Shown here: piece by piece, positions 43,096 through 51,248 of the stretch
Layout of the letters: every line of letters begins with the position of its first letter
Numbering within the stretch: the first letter of the stretch is position 1
Source: Hydrogenophaga sp.
GTDB taxonomy: Bacteria; Pseudomonadota; Gammaproteobacteria; Burkholderiales; Burkholderiaceae_C
Assembly (NCBI RefSeq): GCF_030373245.1
Contig: NZ_JAUCZF010000006.1
Span: forward strand, 248,001 to 312,000
Length of the DNA stretch: 64,000 bases
Reading direction: 5' to 3'
Position numbers and translations under genes: made by a program
The notes under the pieces: model-generated
What the model saw: the letters and a program-made list of their open reading frames with translations, nothing else
Told to the model about the DNA's origin: nothing
The model's database searches: none

Positions 43096-43221
43096 CCCAT
43101 CCTTTCGTGTTGGTGGCAGGTTCTGTTGATGAACCAATGCCTTGAGGATAGGCCAGACGGTTGCGTCGGTCGAGGCGCCGGGCGTGGGGCTGCAATTGGA
43201 GGGACTCGCGAGGCGCTGCCT

Positions 43222-43878
43222 TCAGCCCAAAGCCGCCGCCAGCTCGTCCATGTGGCGAAACACCCGCGTCAGGCGCATGCCGTCAAACGCTCGTCCATGC
43301 CCGGCCGGGCAGTAGCCCCACACTGTGGCGCCGGCGGCGAGGCCGGCCTGTGCGCCGGTGGCGGTGTCTTCGATCACCAGGCAGCGCGCCGGGTCAGCGC
43401 CCAGGTGCGTGGCAGCGGCCAGGTAGACGTCGGGGTGTGGCTTGGAGCGCGGCAGGTCGTGGCCGCTGAAGATGCGGTCTTCGAAGTACGGCGCCATGCC
43501 GGCCATGTGAATCTGCATCACGACCTTGGGCCGGTCGGCGCCGGAGGCGCAGGCGATGCGGCCTGCCGTGTGGCGGTGGGCGGCGATCACGGCTTGCAAT
43601 GCGCCGTCCATGGCGCGCAGTTCGGCGCGCAGGCGTTGGTCGCGGCGAGCATAAAAGGCGCGCATCCACGCCTCAGTGAGCGGCTGGCCGGTCTCGGCTT
43701 CGATGCGCGCACGTTCGTCGCGCACCGCCTTGCCGATGAAGATCTGCATGCACTCGGACTGGCTGATGGCCCAGCCCGATTCGTTCAGCACATCGCGCAG
43801 CACGCCGTTGGTGATGGGCTCGCTGTCCACCAGCACGCCATCGCAGTCGAACAGCACCGCATCAAACACCAGGCTCAC
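43222..43878 (-). CDS. HAD-family hydrolase (beta-phosphoglucomutase/phosphatase-like)
   Basis: A 218-residue HAD subfamily IA protein. Motif I is AVLFDCDGVLVDSEP with the nucleophile Asp, motif II is ACASGADRPKV, motif III is SKPHPDVYLAAA, and motif IV is CLVIEDTATGAQAGLAAG. A four-helix cap follows motif I. The start is GTG at 43878, overlapping the YchJ stop (TTGTGA). Similar to YieH/6-phosphogluconate phosphatases and phosphoglycolate phosphatases; the substrate is unknown. Confidence 0.88.
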   Translation of the reverse strand: MSLVFDAVLFDCDGVLVDSEPITNGVLRDVLNESGWAISQSECMQIFIGKAVRDERARIEAETGQPLTEAWMRAFYARRDQRLRAELRAMDGALQAVIAAHRHTAGRIACASGADRPKVVMQIHMAGMAPYFEDRIFSGHDLPRSKPHPDVYLAAATHLGADPARCLVIEDTATGAQAGLAAGATVWGYCPAGHGRAFDGMRLTRVFRHMDELAAALG

Positions 43879-44279
43879 AACAGGTCTCCATCCACATACA
43901 GCCACTGCCCGGCTTCGCGCACAAACCGGCTGCGCTCATGCAGCCGCTGCGCCCGCCCGGCGAGGCGCGAGCGGGCGACAAACTCGACTTCGGCGCGCTC
44001 GGCATCCAGCGCCTGATGAGCCCGCACCTCCAGCCCCAGCCACTTGACGCCGGCATCCAGCAACAGCTCGGCAGGTCGCGTTCTCGGGTGCCAGGTGGAC
44101 AGCAGGTAGGGCGCCAGGCCCAGGGTGTAGGCGGTGTAGCGCGAGCGCATGAGCCGCTCTGCGTCGGGCGCCAGCGACTCGCCGCCGAGGTAACGGCCGC
44201 AACAGTCGGCGAGCGCCAGCGCGCGGCCGCGCGGATCACGCTGGCCACAAGGGCACTCGACCGGCACCGGCACACGCAT
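43875..44279 (-). CDS. YchJ family (UPF0225) SEC-C-motif protein
   Basis: A 134-residue protein. Its N-terminal cysteine motif ECPCGQRDPRGRALALADCC is the zinc-binding SEC-C-like element of YchJ, and the body has the characteristic DAERLMRSRYTAYTLG and LLSTWHPRTRP. The function is not established. The start at 44279 lies 7 bases after the rhodanese stop, and the stop overlaps the HAD gene start, so the three genes form one unit. Confidence 0.85.
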   Translation of the reverse strand: MRVPVPVECPCGQRDPRGRALALADCCGRYLGGESLAPDAERLMRSRYTAYTLGLAPYLLSTWHPRTRPAELLLDAGVKWLGLEVRAHQALDAERAEVEFVARSRLAGRAQRLHERSRFVREAGQWLYVDGDLL

Positions 44280-44286
44280 CAAGGCG

Positions 44287-44718
44287 TCAGCCTTTGCGCG
44301 CGGCGTGGGCGGCTTTGTGGGCTTCGAGTGTTTCGGTCGGAGCGCCGGCCTTGAGCCAGGCACCAAAGCCACCGTCCACATGAGCGACGTTGCTCATGCC
44401 CATGTCTTGCAGCGCCTGCGCGGCCAGCGCGCTGCGCCAGCCGGCGCCGCAGAACAGCACGAACTCTTTGCTCTCGTCGCCAAACACCGGCTTGAAATAA
44501 GGCGAGGCGGGATCCACCCAGAACTCCAGCATGCCGCGCGGCGCCAGCACCGCCCCGGGTACCGTGCCCTCGCGCTCCAGCTCGCGCACATCGCGAATGT
44601 CCACCAGCTGCAAACGCGGGTCCTTGCCCAGGCGCTCGCGCACCTGGTCCACCGTGTAGGTGGTGATGTTGGCAGTGGCTTCGTCCACCAGCTGGCGGGA
44701 GGATTTGGTGATGGGCAT
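44287..44718 (-). CDS. Rhodanese-like sulfurtransferase
   Basis: A 143-residue single-domain rhodanese. The CH2A-like region is LQLVDIRDVRELEREGTVPG, and the active-site cysteine is in VLFCGAGWRSALAAQAL, a six-residue loop starting CGAGWR. It is followed by VAHVDGGFGAWLKAGAP, the usual C-terminal motif. It would carry sulfane sulfur as a persulfide. It is the first of a three-gene set with YchJ and a HAD hydrolase. Confidence 0.9.
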   Translation of the reverse strand: MPITKSSRQLVDEATANITTYTVDQVRERLGKDPRLQLVDIRDVRELEREGTVPGAVLAPRGMLEFWVDPASPYFKPVFGDESKEFVLFCGAGWRSALAAQALQDMGMSNVAHVDGGFGAWLKAGAPTETLEAHKAAHAARKG

Positions 44719-44730
44719 GTAGAGATGGTA

Positions 44731-44950
44731 CCCCGCGCGCCGGCTTCGCCGTCACCCCCCAAGGGGCGACGCTGGTCGTCCGGCAAAGCCGGCCCGACGG
44801 CGTCCTGGGATCAAGCGGCCTGCATACCGCTTGAAGCGCGCTTGTGGCGCGCAGACGGCGCGGGGGTGTCGTTTCGCCGCCGGGCCGCCCCAAGGCGAAA
44901 CAGCCCCCTCGGGAGGCAGCGACCCGCGCAGCGGCGGAGCGTTGGGGTCA
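44731..44950. repeat. Dispersed GC-rich intergenic repeat, copy 4 (composite)
   Basis: The left part has GTCACCCCCCAAGGGGCGACG and GATCAAGCGGCCTGC (44809-44823), shared with copy 5. The right part, CAGCCCCCTCGGGAGGCAGCG through CGCAGCGGCGGAGCGTTGGGG, is shared with copies 2, 3 and 7. So both repeat modules are joined here. It fills the gap between the rhodanese and trkH genes; no gene is present. Confidence 0.75.
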
Positions 44951-46411
44951 TCACTTCCTCCAGAACTGCGATGTCAGCAGCACCAGCACCGACAACAGCT
45001 CCAGCCGCCCCAGCAGCATGGCAAAGGTGAGCACCCAGAGCTGGAATTCGGTGAGCACGCCGTAGTTGCTGGACGGGCCAACCAGACCCAGGCCCGGACC
45101 GATGTTGTTCACGGTGGCCACCACGGCCGAAAACGCGGTCACCAAGTCCAGGCCTGTCAGCAGCATGATGAAGGTCAGCCCCATGGTGGCCGCGCCATAG
45201 ATGAGCATGAAACCGAAGGTGGCGGTCATGACGGAGATTGGCACCACCGAACCGCCCAGCGTGACCGGGTTGACCACGCGCGGGTGCACGATGCGCACCA
45301 GCTCGCGTCGAGCCTGCTTGATGAGCAGGATCATGCGGATCATCTTGATGCCGCCACCCGTAGAACCAGCGCAGGACACAAAGCTGCCCAGGAAGAGCAG
45401 CAGGATGGGCACAAACACCGGCCAGGTGGCGTAGTCGGTGGAGGCGTAGCCGGTGGTGGTGGCCAGCGAGACCACATGGAAGGCGCTGATGCGAATGGCT
45501 TCACCGAGGTCGGGATGAACCTCGTGAACCAGGAGCAAGACCACCACCAGCACCACCGAGCCGACCAGCACGCCCACATAGTTGCTGATCTCGCGATCGT
45601 GCAGGAGCGGTCGAAGCGAGCGGCTGCGCAAGACGATGAAATAGCGCAGGAAGTTGATGCCGGCCAGCGCCATGAACACGATGGCGACCCACTCGACAGC
45701 GGGCGAGTTGAAATAGCCGATGCTGGCGTCGTGCGACGAAAAGCCGCCCAGGCCCATGGTGGAGCACATGTGCATGAAGGCATCGGCCCAGCTCATGCCA
45801 GCCCAACGGTAGGCCAGGAAGCAGGCCAGCGAAAAAGCGAAGTACACAGCCCACAGACCGCGCGCGGTTTCCGCAATCCGCGGGGTGAACTTGGAGTCCT
45901 TCATGGGCCCGGGGGTCTCGGCCTTGTAGACCTGGAAGCCACCCAGCCCGAGCATGGGCAGCACCGCCACCACCAGCAGCATGATGCCCAGACCACCCAG
46001 GTACTGCAGGAAGCAGCGCCAGATATTGATCGACACCGGGAGCGCATCCAGCCCGCTGAGCGCGGTGGCGCCGGTGGCAGTGAGCGCGCTCATGGCTTCG
46101 AAATAGGCCTTGATCCAGGTGATGTCGGGCACGGTGTACATCAGCGGCAGCGCGGCGTAGGCAGGCAGCACCAGCCACACCATGTTGACCAGCAAGAAAC
46201 CATCGCGCGGCTGCAGCTCGCGGCGATGTTTGCGGGTCAGCACCCAGAGCAGAAGCCCGCTGCCCAGCGTGAGGCCGAAGCAGACCTCCCACAAGAGCGC
46301 GTGTTCACTGGCGTCGAGCGCCAGCGCCCAGCCCAGCGGAACAAAAAACGCTGGCGAAAACGCCACCAGAATGCGGGCAAAGACCGCGAGGACAGGCAAC
46401 AGGCTGTACAT
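44951..46411 (-). CDS. trkH: Trk-type potassium uptake protein, membrane subunit
   Basis: A 486-residue polytopic membrane protein forming the K+ channel. It has the four pore-loop repeats typical of TrkH, visible as ATGATALSGLDALP, STMGLGGFSSHDASIGYF, TTGYASTDYATWP and VNNIGPGLGLVGPSSNYG, each placing a glycine at the selectivity filter. The segment SCAGSTGGGIKMIRM is also diagnostic. It lies 14 bases after trkA and is probably cotranscribed with it. Confidence 0.95.
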   Translation of the reverse strand: MYSLLPVLAVFARILVAFSPAFFVPLGWALALDASEHALLWEVCFGLTLGSGLLLWVLTRKHRRELQPRDGFLLVNMVWLVLPAYAALPLMYTVPDITWIKAYFEAMSALTATGATALSGLDALPVSINIWRCFLQYLGGLGIMLLVVAVLPMLGLGGFQVYKAETPGPMKDSKFTPRIAETARGLWAVYFAFSLACFLAYRWAGMSWADAFMHMCSTMGLGGFSSHDASIGYFNSPAVEWVAIVFMALAGINFLRYFIVLRSRSLRPLLHDREISNYVGVLVGSVVLVVVLLLVHEVHPDLGEAIRISAFHVVSLATTTGYASTDYATWPVFVPILLLFLGSFVSCAGSTGGGIKMIRMILLIKQARRELVRIVHPRVVNPVTLGGSVVPISVMTATFGFMLIYGAATMGLTFIMLLTGLDLVTAFSAVVATVNNIGPGLGLVGPSSNYGVLTEFQLWVLTFAMLLGRLELLSVLVLLTSQFWRK

Positions 46412-46425
46412 GCGCTGGGGCTGGC

Positions 46426-47817
46426 TCAGCCGAAGAAGGTCGCGCCGACCTGAAACAGCTTCTCCACCTCACGCACCTGGCGCTTGTTGGGGATGAAGAT
46501 GATGATGTGGTCGTCAGCCTCGATCAGCGTGTCGTGGTGCGGCATCAGCACCTGCCCGTCGCGGCCTTCGCCGCGCACGATGGCGCCGATGGCGGCGCCC
46601 TTGGGCAGCTTGATTTCCTCGACGCGGCGGCCCACCAGTTTGGAGGTTTTCACATCGCCGCGCGCCACGCCCTCCAGCGCCTCGGCGGTGCCGCGGCGCA
46701 GGCTGTGCACCGCCGCCACGTCACCCCGCCGCAGGTGCGCCAGCAGCTCGCCGATGACGGTCTGCGCCGGCGAGATCGCGATGTCGATGGTGCTGCCCTG
46801 CATCATGTCGGCGTAGGCGCGGCGGTTGATGAGCGAGAGCACCCGCCCCGCACCGAGCCGCTTGGCCAGCATGGCCGACATGATGTTGTCTTCGTCGTCG
46901 CTGGTGAGCGCGAGAAACATGTCCATCATGCCGACGTTTTCGTCTTGCAGCAGGTCTTCGTCGGCGCCATCGCCCTGCAGCACCAGGACAGATGACGGCA
47001 GCTGGCTGGCCAGGTATTCGCAGCGCTTGGGATCGCGCTCGATGATCTTGACCTCGCAATGGTCGACCAGGCTGCGCGCCAGCCGCAGGCCGACCCGACC
47101 GCCGCCGGCGATCATGAGACGCTGCACCGGTTTGTCGATGTTGTGGATGGCACCGAGCACCTGGCGGATCTTGCGCGAGTCGGCCAGCAGAAACACCTCG
47201 TCGCCTGGCAGGATGCGGGTGCTCGGCTTGGGATCCATCTCGGTGTCGAGCCGATACAGTGCCACCACGCGCATCTCGGCGTGGGGAATGCGCTCGCGCA
47301 GCTCCGCAATCGTGTGGCCCACACCCGCCCCGCCTGAGGCCGCCCGCACCACCGTGAGGCAGGCGCGCTGCTGCGAAAACTCCACCACCTGCAAGGCTTC
47401 GGGGTAGCTGATGAGCTGGCGGATGTAGCGGGTGACCGATTCTTCAGGGCAGATCACGTGGTCTACCGCGAAGCCGGTCTTGCCCAGCAGCTCCTCGCCC
47501 TCAACGAATTCGGACGAACGCAAGCGGGCGATGGTGTTGGGCACGTTGAACACGTCGTGCGCCACCTTGCAGACGACCAGGTTCGACTCGTCGCTGGCGG
47601 CACAGGCGATCACCATGTCGGCGTCCTTCGCCCCTGCCTCTCTCAGCACAGAGGGCTGGATGCCGTTGCCGACCACACCGCGCAGGTCGAAACGCTCCTC
47701 CAGCTTGCGCAGGCGCGACGCATTGGTGTCGATAACGGTGATGTCGTTCTGCTCCGAGGCCAGGCTTTCGGCCACACTTTCACCAACACGACCAGCGCCC
47801 AGGATGATGATGTTCAT
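46426..47817 (-). CDS. trkA: Trk system NAD-binding regulatory subunit
   Basis: A 463-residue peripheral membrane protein with two RCK halves. Each half has a Rossmann NAD site (IIILGAGRVGESVAESLA at the N terminus and LMIAGGGRVGLRLARSL near residue 235) followed by a TrkA-C domain. It gates TrkH in response to nucleotides. The length and double structure match enterobacterial TrkA. Its start is the ATG at 47817, immediately after the large hairpin repeat at 47.8-48.1 kb. Confidence 0.95.
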   Translation of the reverse strand: MNIIILGAGRVGESVAESLASEQNDITVIDTNASRLRKLEERFDLRGVVGNGIQPSVLREAGAKDADMVIACAASDESNLVVCKVAHDVFNVPNTIARLRSSEFVEGEELLGKTGFAVDHVICPEESVTRYIRQLISYPEALQVVEFSQQRACLTVVRAASGGAGVGHTIAELRERIPHAEMRVVALYRLDTEMDPKPSTRILPGDEVFLLADSRKIRQVLGAIHNIDKPVQRLMIAGGGRVGLRLARSLVDHCEVKIIERDPKRCEYLASQLPSSVLVLQGDGADEDLLQDENVGMMDMFLALTSDDEDNIMSAMLAKRLGAGRVLSLINRRAYADMMQGSTIDIAISPAQTVIGELLAHLRRGDVAAVHSLRRGTAEALEGVARGDVKTSKLVGRRVEEIKLPKGAAIGAIVRGEGRDGQVLMPHHDTLIEADDHIIIFIPNKRQVREVEKLFQVGATFFG

Positions 47818-47830
47818 GCTGGAATTATCT

Positions 47831-48071
47831 CCCCCCCCGCGCCGCCTGCGGCGTCACCCCCCAGGGGGCGATGCTGGCCGACCGGCAGAGCCGGATCGGC
47901 GGCATCCTGAGATCAAGCGGCCTGCGGACCGCTTGAAGCGCGCCGCTGGCGCGCGAGGCGCCCGTGTTGAGCGGTCCGCAGGCCGCTCAACCCAAGGGCA
48001 CCGCGGAACCGGCTTCGCCGGGCCGCCAGTGCCGCCCCCTGGGGGGTGACGCCGCAGGCGGCGCAGGGGGA
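47831..48071. repeat. Dispersed GC-rich intergenic repeat, copy 5, a giant nested hairpin
   Basis: Outer arms 47839-47870 and 48033-48064 are a perfect 32-bp inverted repeat (starting GCGCCGCCTGCGGCGTCACC). Inner arms 47916-47933 and 47970-47987 (AGCGGCCTGCGGACCGCT) are a perfect 18-bp inverted repeat. The whole 240-base gap between trkA and an acyl-CoA dehydrogenase gene is therefore one foldable unit. It shares modules with copies 1, 4 and 6. It may act as a transcription barrier between the two co-oriented operons. Confidence 0.85.
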
Positions 48072-48076
48072 GCCTT

Positions 48077-49204
48077 CTACAGCGCCCTCTGAATGATGAT
48101 CTTCTGCACGTCGCTCGTGCCTTCGTAGATCTGGCACACGCGCACATCTCGGTAGATGCGCTCGACCGGGAAGTCGCTCACGTAGCCGTAGCCGCCATGG
48201 ATCTGGATCGCCTGGGAGCAGACGGTTTCGGCCATTTCGCTGGCCAGCAGCTTGGCCATGGCGGCCTCTTTCAGGCAGGGCTGCCCGGCGTCGCGCAGGG
48301 CGGCGGCGTGGTGGGTGAGCGCGCGGGCGGCCTCGATTTGCGTGGCCATCTCGGCCAGCTTGAAACCCACGGCCTGGTGCTGGAAGATGGGCTGGCCAAA
48401 GCTCTCGCGCTGTTTGGCGTAGGTCACGGCACAGTCGAAGGCGGCGCGCGCCATGCCGATGGCCTGCGACGCGATGCCGATGCGCCCGCCTTCCAGCGCC
48501 GACAGAGCGATCTTGTAGCCCTCTCCCTCTTGGCCGATCAGGTTCTCGGCGGGGATGCGGCAGTCCTCGAAGCGGATTTGGGCGGTGTCGCTGCTGTGCT
48601 GGCCGAGCTTGTCTTCCAGGCGGTCGACGATGTAGCCCGGGGTGTCGGTGGGCACCACGAAAGCGCTCATGCCTTTTTTCCCGGCGCCTTTGTCGGTCAC
48701 CGCGATCACGATGGCCAGGTGCCCGTTTTTCCCACTGGTGATGAACTGCTTCACGCCATTGATCACGTAGTCACCGCCCTGCCGAACGGCGGTGGTGCGA
48801 AGCGACGACGCATCCGACCCGGCCTGCGGCTCGGTCAGGCAGAAGGCACCCAGCATGCGGCCCGCCGCCAGCGGACGCAGCCAGGCCTCCTGCTGCTGGG
48901 CATTTCCGTATCGCAGCAAGATGGCGTTGACCGGGCAGTTGGTCACGCTGATGGCGGTGCTGGTGCCGCCATCACCCGCCGCGATCTCTTCCAGCACCAC
49001 GGCCAGCGTGAGGTAATCCAGCCCGGCGCCGCCGAGGGCCTCGGGCACGCAGATGCCGTAGGCGCCCAGCTCGGCCAGGCCCTGGTGCACCGCCTTTGGA
49101 AAGTGGTGTTCCTTGTCCCAGGTCGCGGCATGCGGCCACAGCTGTTCCTGGGCAAAGGCGCGCACCGCGTCGCGGATCATGAGTTGGTCTTGGTTCAGCA
49201 GCAT
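48077..49204 (-). CDS. Acyl-CoA dehydrogenase (short-chain type)
   Basis: A 375-residue FAD enzyme starting MLLNQDQLMIRDAVRAFAQ. It has AFCLTEPQAGSDASSLRTTA, YVINGVKQFITSGKNG, SQAIQIHGGYGYVSDFPVER and the C-terminal catalytic glutamate in IYEGTSDVQKIIIQRAL, as in butyryl- or short/branched-chain enzymes. It is the last gene of the apparent LiuR-controlled run, 34 bases after the SDR gene. It may oxidise a branched short-chain acyl-CoA, but that is inference. Confidence 0.92.
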   Translation of the reverse strand: MLLNQDQLMIRDAVRAFAQEQLWPHAATWDKEHHFPKAVHQGLAELGAYGICVPEALGGAGLDYLTLAVVLEEIAAGDGGTSTAISVTNCPVNAILLRYGNAQQQEAWLRPLAAGRMLGAFCLTEPQAGSDASSLRTTAVRQGGDYVINGVKQFITSGKNGHLAIVIAVTDKGAGKKGMSAFVVPTDTPGYIVDRLEDKLGQHSSDTAQIRFEDCRIPAENLIGQEGEGYKIALSALEGGRIGIASQAIGMARAAFDCAVTYAKQRESFGQPIFQHQAVGFKLAEMATQIEAARALTHHAAALRDAGQPCLKEAAMAKLLASEMAETVCSQAIQIHGGYGYVSDFPVERIYRDVRVCQIYEGTSDVQKIIIQRAL

Positions 49205-49238
49205 GGGTGTCCTCAGCAAATTCGGGGAAAGTGGCGAC

Positions 49239-49907
49239 TCACCACGTCGCGGCGCGGCGGCCGTCGTGGTGGATCAGCCGACCGTTGTCTTCGGGGGTCA
49301 GGGTGGCGATCACCTGGCGCAGGCCTCGCACGCTGTCTTGCACCGTGAGCGCAGCGCCGCTGCCGCCCATGTCGGTCTGCACCCAACCTGGGTCCAGCGC
49401 CACCAGGCGGGCGCCCGGGTAATCGAAGCGTGCGCTGGCCAGCGCCATGTTGAGCGCGGCCTTGCTCACCCGGTACAGCCAGGCGTTGCTGGCTGGCACC
49501 AGGCCAATCTGGCTCATGCTGCTGGAGAGCACGCCGAACAAGCCGCCCGCAGCCTGCACGCCGGGCAACACCTGGGGCATGGCCTGCATGGCACCGAGCA
49601 CATTGGCGTGCATCACCCGGTCGAATGCGGCCTGGGTTGGCGGCATGGTGGCCGACGCGCGATCCATCACACCTGCCACGTAAAGCGCCACGTCCAGCTT
49701 TTCGCCATCGAGTTGCCAGGCCAGGCCGCTCACGCTGGCGCTGTCGGCCACGTCCAGGCGCAGCGCCTCGGCACCCAGTGTCTGCAAGCGGGCCAAGTCG
49801 GCGTCGCTGCGTGCGGTGGCGATCACGCGATCACCCGCCGCCCGGTACTGGTTGACCAGTTCCAGGCCGATGCCGCGCGATGCGCCGAGGATGAGGATGG
49901 TGCTCAT
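49239..49907 (-). CDS. Short-chain dehydrogenase/reductase
   Basis: A 222-residue classical SDR. The cofactor motif is ILGASRGIGLELVNQY, and the catalytic tyrosine and lysine are in WLYRVSKAALNMALAS. The LDPGWVQTDMGGSGA segment after the active site is normal. It is close to C-factor-like (CsgA) SDRs in size. The substrate is unknown; it lies between thiolase and acyl-CoA dehydrogenase genes, separated from the thiolase by a repeat. Confidence 0.88.
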   Translation of the reverse strand: MSTILILGASRGIGLELVNQYRAAGDRVIATARSDADLARLQTLGAEALRLDVADSASVSGLAWQLDGEKLDVALYVAGVMDRASATMPPTQAAFDRVMHANVLGAMQAMPQVLPGVQAAGGLFGVLSSSMSQIGLVPASNAWLYRVSKAALNMALASARFDYPGARLVALDPGWVQTDMGGSGAALTVQDSVRGLRQVIATLTPEDNGRLIHHDGRRAATW

Positions 49908-49930
49908 GAAGTGAAAGGCAGTTAGGTCAA

Positions 49931-50005
49931 GGCCACCGCGGAACCGGCTCCGCCGGGCCGCCAGTGGCGCCCCCTTGAGGGGGTCGCGCGAAGCGCGGCG
50001 GGGGT
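49931..50005. repeat. Dispersed GC-rich intergenic repeat, copy 6
   Basis: CACCGCGGAACCGGCTCCGC, GGGCCGCCAGTGGCG and the palindromic core CCCCCTTGAGGGGG, closely matching the right arm of copy 5. It occupies the 99-base gap between the thiolase stop and the SDR start. Confidence 0.75.
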
Positions 50006-50006
50006 G

Positions 50007-51203
50007 TTACAGCATCTCCACCGCCATCGCCGTGGCCTCACCACCGCCGATGCACAGCGTGGCGATGCCCTTTTTGCCGCCGCTGGCCTTCAGCGCGTGC
50101 AGCAGCGTGACGAGAATGCGCGCGCCGGAAGCGCCGATGGGGTGACCCAGCGCGCAGGCGCCGCCGTTCACGTTCACCTTGTCGTGCGGGATGCTCAGCT
50201 CGGTCATCAGCGCCATGGGCACAACGGCAAAAGCCTCGTTGATTTCCCACAGGTCGACATCGGCCACAGCCCAGCCGGTCTTGGCCAGCAGCTTCTGCGT
50301 GGCCCCCACTGGAGCGGTGGCGAACCAGTTGGGCTCCTGGGCATGCGTGCTGTGCGCCACGATGCGCGCCAGCGGCTTGAGGCCCTGGGCCTGGGCGGTG
50401 GATTCGCGCATGAGCACCAGCGCGGCCGCGCCGTCGTTGATGCTGGAGCTGGACGCGGCAGTGATCGTGCCGCCATCTTTCTTGAACGCCGGCTTGAGGC
50501 TGGGGATCTTGTCCAGCTTGACCTTGCCCGGTCCCTCGTCGATGCCGATCACGCGCTCACCGCTGCGGTCCTTGACCGTGACCGCTGCGATCTCGGCAGC
50601 AAAGGCGCCGGACTCCGTAGCGGCTTTGGCGCGCGTCACCGAGGCGATGGCGAACGCGTCCTGCTGATCGCGCGTGAAGCTGTATTTGGCGGCGCAGTCT
50701 TCGCCAAAGGTGCCCATGGAGCGACCGGGCTCGTAGGCGTCTTCCAGGCCGTCGAGCATCATGTGATCGAAGATGCGGTCGTGGCCCATCCGGTAGCCGC
50801 TGCGCCCCTTGAGCATGAGGTAGGGCGCGTTGGTCATGCTCTCCATGCCGCCGGCCACCATCACGGTGGCGCTGCCGGCCAGCAGCATGTCGTGCGCCAG
50901 CATGGTGGCCTTCATGCCCGAGCCGCACATCTTGGACAGCGTCACCGCGCCGGCCGACAGCGGCAAGCCGCCCTTGATCGCAGCCTGGCGCGCTGGCGCC
51001 TGGCCCTGGCCTGCCATCAGGCAGTTGCCGAACAACACCTCGTCAACGAGTTCAGGCTTGACACCCGCACGCTCGACCGCCGCCCGGATGGCGACGCCGC
51101 CCAGGTCGTGCGCCGACTGGGACGCGAAATCGCTCTGGAACGAGCCCATGGGGGTGCGGGCAGCGCCCACGATGACCACAGGATCAGATGAATTAGGGCT
51201 CAT
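50007..51203 (-). CDS. Acetyl-CoA C-acyltransferase (thiolase)
   Basis: A 398-residue thiolase. The acylated cysteine is in LSKMCGSGMKATMLA, the second domain has EINEAFAVVPMALM, GGACALGHPIGASGARI supplies the histidine, and the C-terminal catalytic cysteine is in ATLCIGGGEATAM. It would split acetoacetyl-CoA formed after HMG-CoA lyase and CoA transfer into two acetyl-CoA. It lies 45 bases after aceK in the same direction. Confidence 0.93.
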   Translation of the reverse strand: MSPNSSDPVVIVGAARTPMGSFQSDFASQSAHDLGGVAIRAAVERAGVKPELVDEVLFGNCLMAGQGQAPARQAAIKGGLPLSAGAVTLSKMCGSGMKATMLAHDMLLAGSATVMVAGGMESMTNAPYLMLKGRSGYRMGHDRIFDHMMLDGLEDAYEPGRSMGTFGEDCAAKYSFTRDQQDAFAIASVTRAKAATESGAFAAEIAAVTVKDRSGERVIGIDEGPGKVKLDKIPSLKPAFKKDGGTITAASSSSINDGAAALVLMRESTAQAQGLKPLARIVAHSTHAQEPNWFATAPVGATQKLLAKTGWAVADVDLWEINEAFAVVPMALMTELSIPHDKVNVNGGACALGHPIGASGARILVTLLHALKASGGKKGIATLCIGGGEATAMAVEML

Positions 51204-51248
51204 GAAAGGTCTCCTTGGAGATTCGAGGGGTTGAGACAGGGATTCAAG

